Assembly: GCF_019976755.1 (NCBI RefSeq)
Contig: NZ_AP023441.1
Span: 4,213,501 to 4,277,500, forward strand
Reading direction: 5' to 3'
Origin: Nostoc sp. MS1
GTDB taxonomy: Bacteria; Cyanobacteriota; Cyanobacteriia; Cyanobacteriales; Nostocaceae
DNA length: 64,000 nucleotides
Both the position numbers and the translations under genes were made by a program. This document shows positions 8,175-16,845 of the stretch, one piece after another. A model generated the notes under the pieces. The model was not told where the DNA came from, did not search any database, and worked only from the letters and a program-made list of their open reading frames with translations. Position 1 is the stretch's first letter. The number at the start of each line of letters is the position of its first letter.

Positions 8175-9764
8175 ATGAAAGTATTATTGCTCTACCCTCA
8201 GTTCCCGCAGTCTTTTTGGTCTTACGATCGCTTCATGGAAATCGCCGGACTCAAAGCCGTATTACCTCCTTTGGGAATTATTACAGTAGCAGCACTTCTC
8301 CCTCAAGAGTGGGAAATTAGATTTTGCGATCGCAACGTCAATCTAGAAACAGAAGCCGATTGGCAGTGGTGTGACCTCGTTATCCTTTCCGCAATGCTAG
8401 TGCAAAAACCAGATTTTCATGCCCTAATTCAAAAAGCAGTGCGCTTAGGCAAAAAAATTGCAGTTGGTGGCCCTTACCCCACATCAATCCCTCAAGATGC
8501 CCTAAACTCTGGAGCGGATTATTTGATTTTGGATGAGGGCGAGTTGACAGTTCCTCAGTTTGTGGAAGCCTTCAAGCAAGGTCAAGAACAAGGAATATTT
8601 CGCTCCCTAGAAAAACCTGATGTCAGCCAAAGCCCGATGCCGCGTTTTGACTTGCTGCAACGAGATGCTTACTTGATGATGGCCATCCAGTTTTCTCGCG
8701 GTTGCCCCTTCAACTGCGAGTTTTGCGATATTATTACACTCTACGGTCGCAAACCACGCACAAAAGAGCCTCAGCAAACCATAGCTGAGTTACAGGCTCT
8801 TTATGATTTAGGCTGGCGAGGGTCACTTTTCATAGTTGACGACAACTTTATTGGCAATCAGCGTAACGTAAAACGCTTCCTGCGAGAGTTAATTCCTTGG
8901 GTGAAGCAGCACAACTATCCCTTCACCTTCATCACAGAAGCTTCTGTGAATTTGGCTGAAGATGACGAACTGTTGCAATTGATGAGTCAAGCAGGTTTCT
9001 ATGCAGTTTTTCTTGGTATAGAGACTCCTGACCAAGATAGCCTGCAAGTAACACAAAAATTGCAAAATACTCGCCATCCTCTCGTGGAAGCCTGTCGCAA
9101 GATCAATGAAGCAGGAATGCTGATTTATGCAGGATTTATCCTTGGTTTTGATGGAGAACGCCCAGGAGCAGGAGAACGGATTCGAGCTTTTGTAGAACAA
9201 ACCAGTATTCCTCAACCGATGTTGGGCATCCTTCAAGCTTTGCCTAATACTGCTTTATGGAACCGTCTGCAAAAAGAGCAGCGTTTATTAGAGAGTAAGG
9301 GTATTGGTGGCACTGAAGTAGGCGATCAAAATACCTTAATGAATTTCATCCCCACCCGCTCCATTGATGAAATCGCTAAAGAGTATGTAGAAGGCTTATG
9401 GATGTTATATGAACCCAGCAGCTATCTCAAACGCTGTTTTCAGCAATGCCTGAGTATTGGCTCATTAGAACAGCGAAAGCAAACTATGCAATTTTCTCCA
9501 GGTAAGGGGTTGCGGCTCGTTGCTCAGTTAATTTGGCATCAAGGCTTACGGCGGCCAGAAATTCGTGGGCAATTTTGGCAACAACTATGGGCAATTCTGT
9601 TGAAAAAGCCTCAAGTTCTCAATATGTATTTAGGGCTATGCGCTGCTGGAGAACATTTTTGGAAGTACCGCGCTTTAGCTAGGGAACGGATTACTCAACA
9701 ATTAGGCTACGATCCACTCAAAGTCTCTGTGTTACCTAAGCCAGAACCAATGTTGATTAAATAA
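8175..9764 (+). CDS. B12-binding domain radical SAM protein
   Basis: 529 residues from the ATG at 8175 (MKVLLLYPQFPQSFW), where homology to this family normally begins. Residues 1 to about 150 form a cobalamin-binding-like domain. The radical SAM core follows with the 4Fe-4S cysteines Cys177, Cys181 and Cys184 (SRGCPFNCEFCD) and a GIETPD segment. The C-terminal part resembles the DUF4070 extension seen in B12-radical SAM proteins such as HpnP/HpnR-type enzymes. Such enzymes methylate or rearrange unactivated carbons; I cannot name the substrate. Hopanoid or other lipid modification is one possibility. It is a stand-alone gene. Confidence 0.8.
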   Translation: MKVLLLYPQFPQSFWSYDRFMEIAGLKAVLPPLGIITVAALLPQEWEIRFCDRNVNLETEADWQWCDLVILSAMLVQKPDFHALIQKAVRLGKKIAVGGPYPTSIPQDALNSGADYLILDEGELTVPQFVEAFKQGQEQGIFRSLEKPDVSQSPMPRFDLLQRDAYLMMAIQFSRGCPFNCEFCDIITLYGRKPRTKEPQQTIAELQALYDLGWRGSLFIVDDNFIGNQRNVKRFLRELIPWVKQHNYPFTFITEASVNLAEDDELLQLMSQAGFYAVFLGIETPDQDSLQVTQKLQNTRHPLVEACRKINEAGMLIYAGFILGFDGERPGAGERIRAFVEQTSIPQPMLGILQALPNTALWNRLQKEQRLLESKGIGGTEVGDQNTLMNFIPTRSIDEIAKEYVEGLWMLYEPSSYLKRCFQQCLSIGSLEQRKQTMQFSPGKGLRLVAQLIWHQGLRRPEIRGQFWQQLWAILLKKPQVLNMYLGLCAAGEHFWKYRALARERITQQLGYDPLKVSVLPKPEPMLIK

Positions 9765-10053
9765 GCGGTTTGGTTCTATTGATTAGGAACTGAATCAGAA
9801 ATGTATTGACGAAAAATCGTTTTGGATCTAAATCTTATCTTTGCTGTGTCACTCTAAGGAGAAGAAAAATGGGCTATTAGGGCTATTAAGTGTCAACTGT
9901 CAACAGATGTATGCTTAAGGAGTATATTCATTTGTTTGGGGTAATAGTAAGCTGAACAATGATTGTTCATCACCCAAGTAATCTGCCTGCCATATAGGCA
10001 ATTACGAATTACGTAGGCGTAAGCCTTGTCGCAGACTATTACGAATTAATTCC

Positions 10054-12402
10054 ATGCCCCAATACTTTGGACAGTTGCATACTACCGAGCCATCTTGGAC
10101 TACTTTAGGAGCAGTACAAGCAATTGAAGAAAGCGATCGCCATATCTCATTTCATTGTGGCGGCCCCTGCTTAAAAATTAGTGTCATTGCCGCAAATTTA
10201 ATTCGAGTTAGAGTAACGCCTACTGGTGAGTTTTCACCGCGTAGATCATGGGCAGTTACACAGGATGATGAACAATGGCAGGCGATAGAATTTGAGGTAA
10301 AAGAACAAGCAGATGTTGTGGAAATTACAACACAGCAGCTACGGGTTGTAGTACATCGCCATCCTTGTCGGGTGGAATGCTTTGACTTGAAAGGACAAGC
10401 GTTTGCTGAAGATGTTAATCAAGGTGTAGGCTGGCGTAAGGGTGCGCTCGCCGGATGGAAGAAAATAGCGGCTGAAGAACATTTTTACGGCTTTGGGGAA
10501 CGCTCAGGTTTACTTGACCAAATAGCTACAACTAGAACCAACTGGACATTTGATGCTCTTGATTACGATGTTCTGACAGACAACATGTATCAAGCCATTC
10601 CCTTTTTTATGGCGTTACGTCCAGGGTTAGGTTACGGTATTTTCTTTAACACAACTTTTTGGAGTCAGTTTGATATCGGCGTTCAGCAGCCTGGGGTGTG
10701 GCGGATGGAAACTCAGGGAGGCGAACTAGACTATTACATCATCTATGGCCCGGAACCAGCAAATATTATTAATACTTATACCCAGTTAACTGGAAGGATG
10801 TCCTTACCTCCAAAATGGTCACTGGGTTATCATCAGTGTCGTTGGAGTTACGAATCACAAGATATAGTTCGTCAATTGGTGCAGGAATTTCGCCAGCGTC
10901 AAATTCCTTGTGATGTCATCCATCTTGATATTGACTATATGGATGGTTATAGGATATTTACCTGGAACCCCAAACGTTTTAGTGAACCGAAAGCTTTAAT
11001 TGATGACCTCAAACAAGATGGTTTTAAAACGGTAACAATTGTTGATCCTGGGGTGAAGTATGAGCCGGAAGCCGATTATTTAGTCTTTGATGAGGGATTG
11101 AAGAACGATTATTTTGTCAGGAAAACCAACGGTCAATTATTTCACGGGTATGTATGGCCAGACAAAGCTGTGTTTCCTGATTTTGTGCGTCCACAGGTAA
11201 GAGATTGGTGGGGTAGTTTGCACAAACATCTTACAGATATGGGTGTGGCTGGTATTTGGAACGACATGAACGAACCAGCATTAGAAGACCGTCCTTTTGG
11301 CGACCCTGGTCACAAAATTGACTTTCCTCTTGATGCTCCCCAAGGCCCAGCAGATGAGATTAGTAACCATGCGGAAACTCATAATTTGTATGGGTTGATG
11401 ATGGCGCAAGCATCTTTTCAAGCAATGGCAAAATTGCGATCGCCTGAACGTTCATTTATTTTGACACGCTCTGGTTATGCGGGTATTCAACGCTGGTCGG
11501 CAGTTTGGACTGGTGACAATCAATCTTTGTGGGAACACCTGGAAATGTCTATACCCATGTTGTGTAACTTGGGTTTATCTGGTGTAGCTTTTGTAGGAGC
11601 CGATATTGGTGGTTTTGCGGGCAACGCTACAGCAGAACTATTTGCCCGGTGGATGCAGTTAGGAATGTTGTATCCATTGATGCGGGGACACTCGGCAATG
11701 AGTACAGAAAGACATGAACCTTGGGTATTTGGCGATCGCGTTGAGAAAATCTGCCGTGAGTATATTGAACTAAGGTATCGTTTATTACCCTATATTTATA
11801 CATTATTTTGGGAAGCTGCAACCACAGGTGCGCCCATTCTCCGCCCGTTACTGTATCATTTTCCGAGCGATCGCTACACCTTCACCTTATCAGATCAAGT
11901 AATGCTTGGGGCTTCATTATTAGCAGCACCAGTTTACCGTCCTGGCATGGAATATCGAGCAGTATACTTACCCGCAGGTCGTTGGTATGATTGGTGGACA
12001 GGCGAAGCTTTTACAGGCCCGACACATATTTTAGCCCATGCCCCCCTAGAACGGATGCCATTATATGTCCGTGCTGGTGCGATTATACCGATGGCTCCAG
12101 TCATGCAATATGTAGACGAACAGCCGCTTAACTCATTAACCATTCGCATTTGGCAGGGTGAAGGTGAGTTTACCCTATATGAAGATGATGGTCGGAGTTT
12201 CGAGTATAAAAATGGAAGTTCCTGCATAACGAGCTACCGTGTTTATACGCAAGAGAAACAACTCATAGTCGAGATTGGCCCACGCAACGGAGAGTATTCA
12301 CCAAGACAACGAGAAATAATTGTGGAATTAGTTGGGGTTGGGCAACAGCGTTTTGTTGATCATGGCGCAGGAAGAAGGTTAGTTTTTAGTTTAAATGATT
12401 AA
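10054..12402 (+). CDS. Alpha-glucosidase, glycoside hydrolase family 31
   Basis: 782 residues, the usual length for GH31. The N-terminal beta-sandwich includes the FYGFGERSG segment (about 145-155). The catalytic barrel has HLDIDYMDGYRIF and the signature WNDMNEP, in which Asp404 is the expected nucleophile. The acid/base Asp probably lies in the WTGDNQS segment (about 490). C-terminal beta domains follow. No signal peptide, so it is expected to act in the cytoplasm on maltose-type sugars or on alpha-glucans from glycogen or sucrose metabolism. It is followed by the accessory island at 12.4-15.2 kb. Confidence 0.88.
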   Translation: MPQYFGQLHTTEPSWTTLGAVQAIEESDRHISFHCGGPCLKISVIAANLIRVRVTPTGEFSPRRSWAVTQDDEQWQAIEFEVKEQADVVEITTQQLRVVVHRHPCRVECFDLKGQAFAEDVNQGVGWRKGALAGWKKIAAEEHFYGFGERSGLLDQIATTRTNWTFDALDYDVLTDNMYQAIPFFMALRPGLGYGIFFNTTFWSQFDIGVQQPGVWRMETQGGELDYYIIYGPEPANIINTYTQLTGRMSLPPKWSLGYHQCRWSYESQDIVRQLVQEFRQRQIPCDVIHLDIDYMDGYRIFTWNPKRFSEPKALIDDLKQDGFKTVTIVDPGVKYEPEADYLVFDEGLKNDYFVRKTNGQLFHGYVWPDKAVFPDFVRPQVRDWWGSLHKHLTDMGVAGIWNDMNEPALEDRPFGDPGHKIDFPLDAPQGPADEISNHAETHNLYGLMMAQASFQAMAKLRSPERSFILTRSGYAGIQRWSAVWTGDNQSLWEHLEMSIPMLCNLGLSGVAFVGADIGGFAGNATAELFARWMQLGMLYPLMRGHSAMSTERHEPWVFGDRVEKICREYIELRYRLLPYIYTLFWEAATTGAPILRPLLYHFPSDRYTFTLSDQVMLGASLLAAPVYRPGMEYRAVYLPAGRWYDWWTGEAFTGPTHILAHAPLERMPLYVRAGAIIPMAPVMQYVDEQPLNSLTIRIWQGEGEFTLYEDDGRSFEYKNGSSCITSYRVYTQEKQLIVEIGPRNGEYSPRQREIIVELVGVGQQRFVDHGAGRRLVFSLND

Positions 12403-12675
12403 GCGGGTTACATCTGACGCATAGACGCAAAGAAGATAATTAAATAGCGAAATTCTTGTCTAAACATTCCTTATAGTTAACCATTGTGAGGAAGTTTATG
12501 TAGAAAATATCTAAGTGTAGTAATTTAATAAGTGTTTCTTCGTCTACATTTAGACGTTGGGAAGAAGAAGATAAATTGCGCCATGAGAGAACATTAGGTA
12601 ATCAACAAATATACTGGATGTTGTTCCATTGGAAGTTGTGCAGAAAATTCCGTTTAATAATCTAAATTGGGATGT

Positions 12676-12883
12676 TATACGGAAAAATTCTTGATAATAG
12701 CAAGAGATATACGGAAAAATTCCATATAATTCTCCTATGAATGGTAGTTATACGGAAAGAATCGGTATATTACCAAAATAAGGGTGTAAAAGAAAAGGTT
12801 TCCGTATATTCAGACAGGAGTTAGTTGTAACGCTTGATATATTAGGATTGAGAAGAAGATTATACGGAAACTTTCCGTATAAT
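12676..12883. promoter_or_regulatory. Array of five TATACGGAA-type operator-like sites
   Basis: The half-site TATACGGAA, or its complement TTCCGTATA, occurs five times in about 200 bases. Four sites follow the plan half-site, 3-bp spacer, inverted half-site: 12676-12696 (6 of 9 in the right half), 12708-12728 (8 of 9), 12749-12769 (7 of 9) and 12861-12881 (9 of 9). A single half-site lies at 12800-12808. Centres are near 12686, 12718, 12759, 12798 and 12871, that is 32, 41, 39 and 73 bases apart, close to whole helical turns. They end just before the RusA-like gene, so I infer cooperative binding by a regulator or replication-type protein. Confidence 0.65.
12859..12883. promoter_or_regulatory. 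Perfect 25-bp palindrome overlapping a -10-like TATAAT
   Basis: ATTATACGGAAA (12859-12870) and TTTCCGTATAAT (12872-12883) are exact inverted copies around C12871. The right arm ends in TATAAT (12878-12883), 34 bases before the ATG of the RusA-like gene. A protein bound here would cover the promoter, suggesting repression. No convincing -35 box at the standard spacing is visible. Confidence 0.65.
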
Positions 12884-12917
12884 AAATAGTTACACCTCTT
12901 AAAACTAAAGTGGATTA

Positions 12918-13604
12918 ATGACTGACGAACTGCTTGAAGAGTTAGATAAAGCAAGTCGCGGCGAAGCACCATCACCATTTGGCAAGGCAGAATTTATAGT
13001 CAAAGGTTCTCCTGCATCAGTTCAAGCCAGCAACGACAAGCGCGATCAATATATTAATTCAATTAAAAACCAGTTCAAGCCCCTGAGTTATGTACTGACT
13101 GGGGATATCATTCTGAATATCACATGGCTTTTACCGACAAAAAGTCGATATGAAACTGATGCAAAGGCAGATATTGATAATTGTCTTAAACCTATTATTG
13201 ATGCTTTCACAGGGAGAGACGGATTATTTATAGATGATTGTCAATTAAGAGGTTTATATGTATGCTGGCGGCATATTGAATCTGAAGATGAACGAGTAAT
13301 CTTTGAGTTTGAATTTGTTTCCAGTGAATTTTCATTAAAGAGTGAACTTGCCTTTGTACGATTAGAAGGTGCTCTTTGCACTCCAGTTAATCTAAATTGG
13401 TCACATGCCGCTAAAGTAATGTGGGCAAGTTTTCTGAAATCTGGTCAAGCATCAAAAGGTGTTTTGGAAAAGTTGGGAGTTTCTTATCCAGCAGTTGCAG
13501 GTTTTCTAGGTTCTAGCCGACCATTTCATGTAACCAGAGTTAGGGGATTCAAGATTATCAGCCTCAGTGAGTTTGTTGAGAAAAAATCAGTGGGCGAAGT
13601 ATAA
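12918..13604 (+). CDS. RusA-like endonuclease with extra C-terminal domain
   Basis: Residues about 25-135 match RusA-type Holliday-junction resolvases: AKADIDNCLKPIIDAF followed by GLFIDDCQLRGL carries the conserved Asp residues that bind metal. RusA proteins are usually about 120-140 residues and mostly phage-borne; this one has 228. The additional C-terminal 95 residues include a helix-rich segment (GVLEKLGVSYPAVAGFLG) that could be a DNA-binding helix-turn-helix. The stop codon lies within the first core of an attC-like site, as in integron gene cassettes, and the operator array lies directly upstream. Nuclease activity is inferred from the motif only. Confidence 0.7.
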   Translation: MTDELLEELDKASRGEAPSPFGKAEFIVKGSPASVQASNDKRDQYINSIKNQFKPLSYVLTGDIILNITWLLPTKSRYETDAKADIDNCLKPIIDAFTGRDGLFIDDCQLRGLYVCWRHIESEDERVIFEFEFVSSEFSLKSELAFVRLEGALCTPVNLNWSHAAKVMWASFLKSGQASKGVLEKLGVSYPAVAGFLGSSRPFHVTRVRGFKIISLSEFVEKKSVGEV

Positions 13605-13686
13605 CAATCCGCCTGCACCCGACTGTTTAGAGTCTTTTCGTTGAGTTCGAGAGGTTACTAGCGGCGGGTGAGGCGGAACGTTAGGC
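13599..13686 (+). other. Integron-type attC recombination site
   Basis: The left core GTATAAC (13599-13605) and the right core GTTAGGC (13680-13686) bound an imperfect inverted repeat of 88 bp. AAC/GTT pair, then a 2-nt unpaired spacer, then TCCGCCT (13608-13614) with AGGCGGA (13671-13677), then one unpaired G at 13615, then CACCCG (13616-13621) with CGGGTG (13665-13670). The extrahelical base, core boxes and length are those of attC sites of gene cassettes. No integrase gene is in the window, so it belongs to an array without integrase or a relic of one. Confidence 0.7.
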
Positions 13687-13699
13687 GGCTTCATCTTTT

Positions 13700-13920
13700 G
13701 GTGGAGATGGTACATCAAACATATCTGTCAACACGCAAGTCCATCGGCATTTCAGGGAACTGTGGGACAAATGGAACAGGCAAGATAAAACTTATTCATT
13801 GTGTGATGCAGTTAGTTTTGTTTTGATGCGTCAACGTGGAATGACAGAGGTATTGACCACTCCACTGGTCGACATTTTGAGCAGGAGGGCTTTATTAGGT
13901 TGTTACAGTCAGCCTCCTAA
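13700..13920 (+). pseudogene. PIN-domain (VapC-like) toxin remnant with frameshift
   Basis: The frame starting at 13700 reads ...VHRHFRELWDKWNRQDKT then SLCDAVSFVLMRQRGMTEVLTT, the C-terminal part of a PIN-domain RNase with the conserved Asp of DAVSF. After LTT the expected DRHF continuation is found only in another frame (RHFEQEGFIRLLQ, 13870-13908). The break sits where CCACT occurs twice in a row, consistent with a short duplication. The N-terminal half with the first catalytic Asp is missing. The restored frame stops at 13918-13920, inside the next attC-like site. It is a dead cassette gene. Confidence 0.65.
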
Positions 13921-14004
13921 CACTGCGTTGGTGTGGACGGCACAAAGGTTATCTGTGGGTGGGTGTTCAAGGTTATTTGCCGTCGCACAACTTCGACATT
14001 ATGT
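13916..14004 (+). other. Second, degenerate attC-like site
   Basis: CCTAAC (13916-13921) followed by a TGCGTTGGTGTGG segment resembles the left half of an attC site. ACGGCA (13937-13942) pairs with TGCCGT (13978-13983), and the stem continues as G13936-C13984 and, after skipping G13985, TGTG with CACA. The right core expected as GTTRRRY reads ATTATGT (13998-14004), so it is degenerate. As at the first site, the stop codon of the preceding gene overlaps the left core. The spacer onward to 14320 shows nothing else. Confidence 0.45.
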
Positions 14005-14320
14005 CGCAAGTCTTCTGTAGTAGCCATCTGGAATGAACTTTGTATCTAGTATTTTAAATACTTGCTTCTCAGTCTCCTCGTTTTGAGCCTTATCCCTGTT
14101 TTGTCACTCCAGTAAGAGAAAAATCAAAGTAAAATTTTGAACTGTAGATAGAACTGGCATTTGAACGTTTATTTTCTAACACAATGGCTAAAATTATGTT
14201 TTTTTGATAAACGTTTTATGCTGACAGCATTCCAGATTATTCATTAAAGAGGGTTAAGCCAAGATAGTAGGATAATATTGACGGAGCAGCATTTTGAGGT
14301 TTATGGTGGGGCGATCGCCA

Positions 14321-14668
14321 CTAAATATATCGAACCTGATTTTGCATCTCGTCTGAGGTAACTTGATTGAGAATGACGAGTAATCTTTGTGCGACCTCTT
14401 GAGGAGAACGACGAACAGCAAAAATTACTCCGTAGTGCGTCTGTTCCGAATCAAAGTAATTCTGTACAAGTTCCTCAAAATCAGTTCTGTTGTGAGTAAC
14501 CAGAGTTCTTGCTTGACTTACAGCATAGGCAAGTTGCTCTGCATCAGTTGCGCGAAGTTGCCCTGCATCTCGTGCAGTAATGACATCAAAACCTCTTGCT
14601 TGAAGCAAATCGCCTACTAGTACATTGACATCTTCATCCAAATACAGACAAACAAATATGCTACTCAC
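14321..14668 (-). CDS. DUF5615 PIN-like toxin
   Basis: 115 residues of the DUF5615 family, PIN-like proteins with acidic residues in YLDEDVNV near the N-terminus and in THNRTDFEEL near the middle, expected to form a metal-dependent RNase site. The family is usually encoded directly after a DUF433 protein as a toxin-antitoxin pair, which is the case here: the ATG overlaps the stop of the DUF433 gene by 4 bases. Its target RNA is unknown. Toxin-antitoxin genes are common cargo of gene-cassette arrays, which fits the attC sites nearby. Confidence 0.78.
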   Translation of the reverse strand: MSSIFVCLYLDEDVNVLVGDLLQARGFDVITARDAGQLRATDAEQLAYAVSQARTLVTHNRTDFEELVQNYFDSEQTHYGVIFAVRRSPQEVAQRLLVILNQVTSDEMQNQVRYI

Positions 14669-14946
14669 AAATCTCTAACTAATGGATCTATCAATTCGCT
14701 AGGAATGCGGTTTTTTTCAATATATTGATTAATTTCGTCCTGGTGGTCGCTGTAGTAAGTTAATGCTCCAAAGACTTGCCCCAAAGTCAGGTGTGGCATC
14801 CCTTTGGGGATTTCCTCTGGTGCAATACCCATTCGCCAAGTTTCGACTATTGCTCTGACGGGTGTCCGAGTTCCTCGGATGATAGGTTCTCCATGTAGAA
14901 TCTCATCATCCCGAACAACATAAAGATATTCCGTTGCTTGAACCAT
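14665..14946 (-). CDS. DUF433 antitoxin
   Basis: 93 residues typical of DUF433 (GEPIIRGTRTPVRAIVE near residues 19-35, then LTLGQVFGALTYYSDHQDEI), a winged-helix-like domain found with DUF5615 toxins. It is first in the pair and probably binds both the toxin and its own promoter. The gene begins at the ATG at 14946, with the promoter in the short space towards 15000. Confidence 0.8.
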   Translation of the reverse strand: MVQATEYLYVVRDDEILHGEPIIRGTRTPVRAIVETWRMGIAPEEIPKGMPHLTLGQVFGALTYYSDHQDEINQYIEKNRIPSELIDPLVRDL

Positions 14947-15009
14947 GCTAACCTCTCAAGTTGGCTATTCTTTATTGTATGGTTTAGATCAACTGTCCCA
15001 GTGCATCAG

Positions 15010-15035
15010 GCGGCATAATGGGAACGTTATGCCGC
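15010..15035. repeat. Perfect 9-bp stem-loop GCGGCATAA/TTATGCCGC
   Basis: Exact inverted repeat with an 8-nt loop. Its right side (GGAACGTTATGC) resembles the right end of the attC site at 13680, but no matching left half exists, so it may be a worn attC end or an unrelated hairpin. The rest of 14947-15227 holds only a 23-codon open frame (15131-15202) without support. Confidence 0.5.
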
Positions 15036-15227
15036 TTAGTCTTGGGTTGGGGCGCAACCAAAAGCTTACCTGTCGGCATTTAAAGTGAATTTTATCGCGT
15101 TTAAGAGGTATTGCTAGGATTTCGGCAGCTATGGAGGAAAATAACGCTCAAACGGATTATGTCGTCTATCTGACCGTTGAGAATATCAAGAGTGGTGGGT
15201 GAATCAGCGCCCGTCTGCGTTTAAACC

Positions 15228-16181
15228 TCAAACCTCACTCATCGCCGCTTCTCGCCGTCTAGGCACTTCATAAGCCATAAAATCATAAGCCATATTTGTA
15301 TTAGGAAAAATAGCACGAGCCTCTTGTAGCAAATCCTTCAACTCCACAGTATTCCCAGGCGCATAACGAGGGCTAAAATGAGTCATCAATAACCGATGTG
15401 CGCCAGCCGCCAAAGCAGTTTGTGCTGCCATTGTCGTTGTTGAGTGCAACCTTTGAAAAGCCATCTCTGCATCTTGATGAGCAAAAGTAGCCTCATGAAT
15501 TAACACATCCGCATCTTTGGCTAATTCCACTGCACCATCACAATAAATTGTGTCTGTACAATAAGCAATCTTCCGCCCAATTTCTGTAGGGCCACATAAC
15601 TCTGCACCATTAATCACACGCCCATCAGCCAGGGTAACAGTTTCCCCCCGCTTAAGTTGACCATAAACCCGACCTGGAGGAATTTGCAAAGCTTGGGCTT
15701 TTTCCACATCAAAACGTCCGGCGCGGTCTTTTTCGGCTACGCGATAGCCAAAGGCGGTAATGCGGTGATGTAAAGGGCCACAAGTTACGGTAAATTCTTC
15801 ATCTTCATAGACGACACCGGGACGAACAGCATGAACTTTAATCGGATAGGAAAAATGTGTATGGGAGTAACGCGAAGCGGACTGGATATACTCATTTAAT
15901 CCGGCTGGCCCATAAATATCTACTCGTTGGACATTACCCGCCAAGCCACAACTAGCAAGAAGCCCCAATAAGCCAAAAATATGATCCCCGTGCATATGGG
16001 TAATAAAAATTCGGGATAATTGGCTCATTTTCAGGTCACTCCGCATAAGTTGATGCTGAGTACCTTCCCCACAGTCAAATAACCACAACTCGGCCCGTTG
16101 GGGTAATCTGAGGGCAACACTGGATACATTGCGCGCTCTTGTGGGTACACCAGAACTCGTCCCTAAAAATGTAATCTGCAC
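15228..16181 (-). CDS. rnz: Ribonuclease Z
   Basis: tRNA 3'-processing endonuclease of the metallo-beta-lactamase fold. The zinc motif THMHGDHIFGL, the upstream FLGTSSGVPT loop, and the later CDT and HEATF segments with a final THFSPRY are all present. I place the start at the GTG at 16181 (VQITFLGTSSGVP), because family members start there and the 54 residues before it are low-complexity; this gives 317 residues, the normal length. A longer frame from 16343 exists. It stands alone on the minus strand and is housekeeping in character. Confidence 0.9.
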   Translation of the reverse strand: MQITFLGTSSGVPTRARNVSSVALRLPQRAELWLFDCGEGTQHQLMRSDLKMSQLSRIFITHMHGDHIFGLLGLLASCGLAGNVQRVDIYGPAGLNEYIQSASRYSHTHFSYPIKVHAVRPGVVYEDEEFTVTCGPLHHRITAFGYRVAEKDRAGRFDVEKAQALQIPPGRVYGQLKRGETVTLADGRVINGAELCGPTEIGRKIAYCTDTIYCDGAVELAKDADVLIHEATFAHQDAEMAFQRLHSTTTMAAQTALAAGAHRLLMTHFSPRYAPGNTVELKDLLQEARAIFPNTNMAYDFMAYEVPRRREAAMSEV

Positions 16182-16325
16182 AGCGTTTTCTAGCCTTCCT
16201 CTTGCTATTGTTAAAGCTATGTTTTCTATAGTGGCACGGTTACAGGATAAATTGTTGGGAATTTGGGGACTGGGGACTGGGAATGTGGAAGCGTTAAAAC
16301 TCAAGGGAAATCTGGAGGTACAAGG

Positions 16326-16481
16326 ATGAAAAAAAATTATCATCTTGGTTCATCTGTTGATGACTTGTTTGAAGAAGAAGGGACACTTAAAGAAATTAAC
16401 CTGATTGCTACAAAACGTGTTATTGTATGGCAAACTAGCGAAGCCATGAACAAACAAAATTTGAACAAGATTATTTCGTAG
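16326..16481 (+). pseudogene. Truncated XRE-type antitoxin/regulator
   Basis: 51 residues (SSVDDLFEEEGTLKEINLIATKRVIVWQ) match the N-terminal part of small XRE/Fis-like helix-turn-helix proteins that serve as antitoxins, normally about 90-95 residues. The match stops after NKQNLNKI, where the helix-turn-helix should follow, and the DNA passes into a GGGCAATGCACTGCCC-type repeat with a stop codon. AAGGATG supports translation start. It is probably a remnant, and no toxin partner is adjacent. Confidence 0.5.
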
Positions 16482-16555
16482 GGCAATGCACTGCCCACCA
16501 CCCACTTATTGAGAAGGTGCAAGAGATCAGTGAAGTCAGCGATTTAAACAGTGTC

Positions 16556-16764
16556 TTATGCACCTGCTTTAAACATTCTTGCTATAGCATCAACATCAAA
16601 GTATGTTGGTGTGTTTTTAGCTTGTGTGTAAGCAATTATTAATAAATCAGGGTCAATAACTTGTAGCCCGTTGGTTTGAACGTAAGAATTTCTTGTAACC
16701 ATTAGCACTGCCTGCTGTTGGTAGAAAATGATAGGAGGATTTAGACAATAACTATTGTATGGAC
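16556..16764 (-). pseudogene. 3' half of split Tyr/Gln-rich protein gene (5' half at 42142-42343)
   Basis: Reading the minus strand away from the insertion sequence gives SPYNSYCLNPPIIFYQQQ and then NSYVQTNGLQVIDPDLLI, 69 codons to the stop at 16556-16558. There is no start codon. The TATA at 16765-16768 is the target duplication. Joining it to the end of the 42142-42343 half across a single TATA keeps the frame and gives ...GQHGLY+SPYNSYC..., a continuous 136-residue protein of a family I know only as hypothetical from cyanobacteria. Confidence 0.85.
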
Positions 16765-16845
16765 TATAGAACCCATTTGATATCTTTTTGGTGATTGAGT
16801 AGAATCAACAGAAATTAGGTGCATGGAAGCAGATCAGGATTGAAA

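Noticed and set aside
15010..15035. Third attC site suggested by GGAACGTTATGC
   Set aside because: The right end resembles attC, but no complementary left half lies within 150 bases upstream; only a simple hairpin is supported.
15131..15202. 23-codon open frame (MEENNAQTDYVVYLTVE...)
   Set aside because: Too short, followed by a stop and without family or ribosome site; may be a fragment, but nothing supports it.
12918..15227. Prophage suggested by the RusA-like gene
   Set aside because: No capsid, terminase, integrase or lysis genes are nearby; the attC geometry gives a better explanation.
16182..16343. 54-residue N-terminal extension of RNase Z
   Set aside because: Family homology begins at VQITFLGTSSGVP; the GTG at 16181 gives the normal length.
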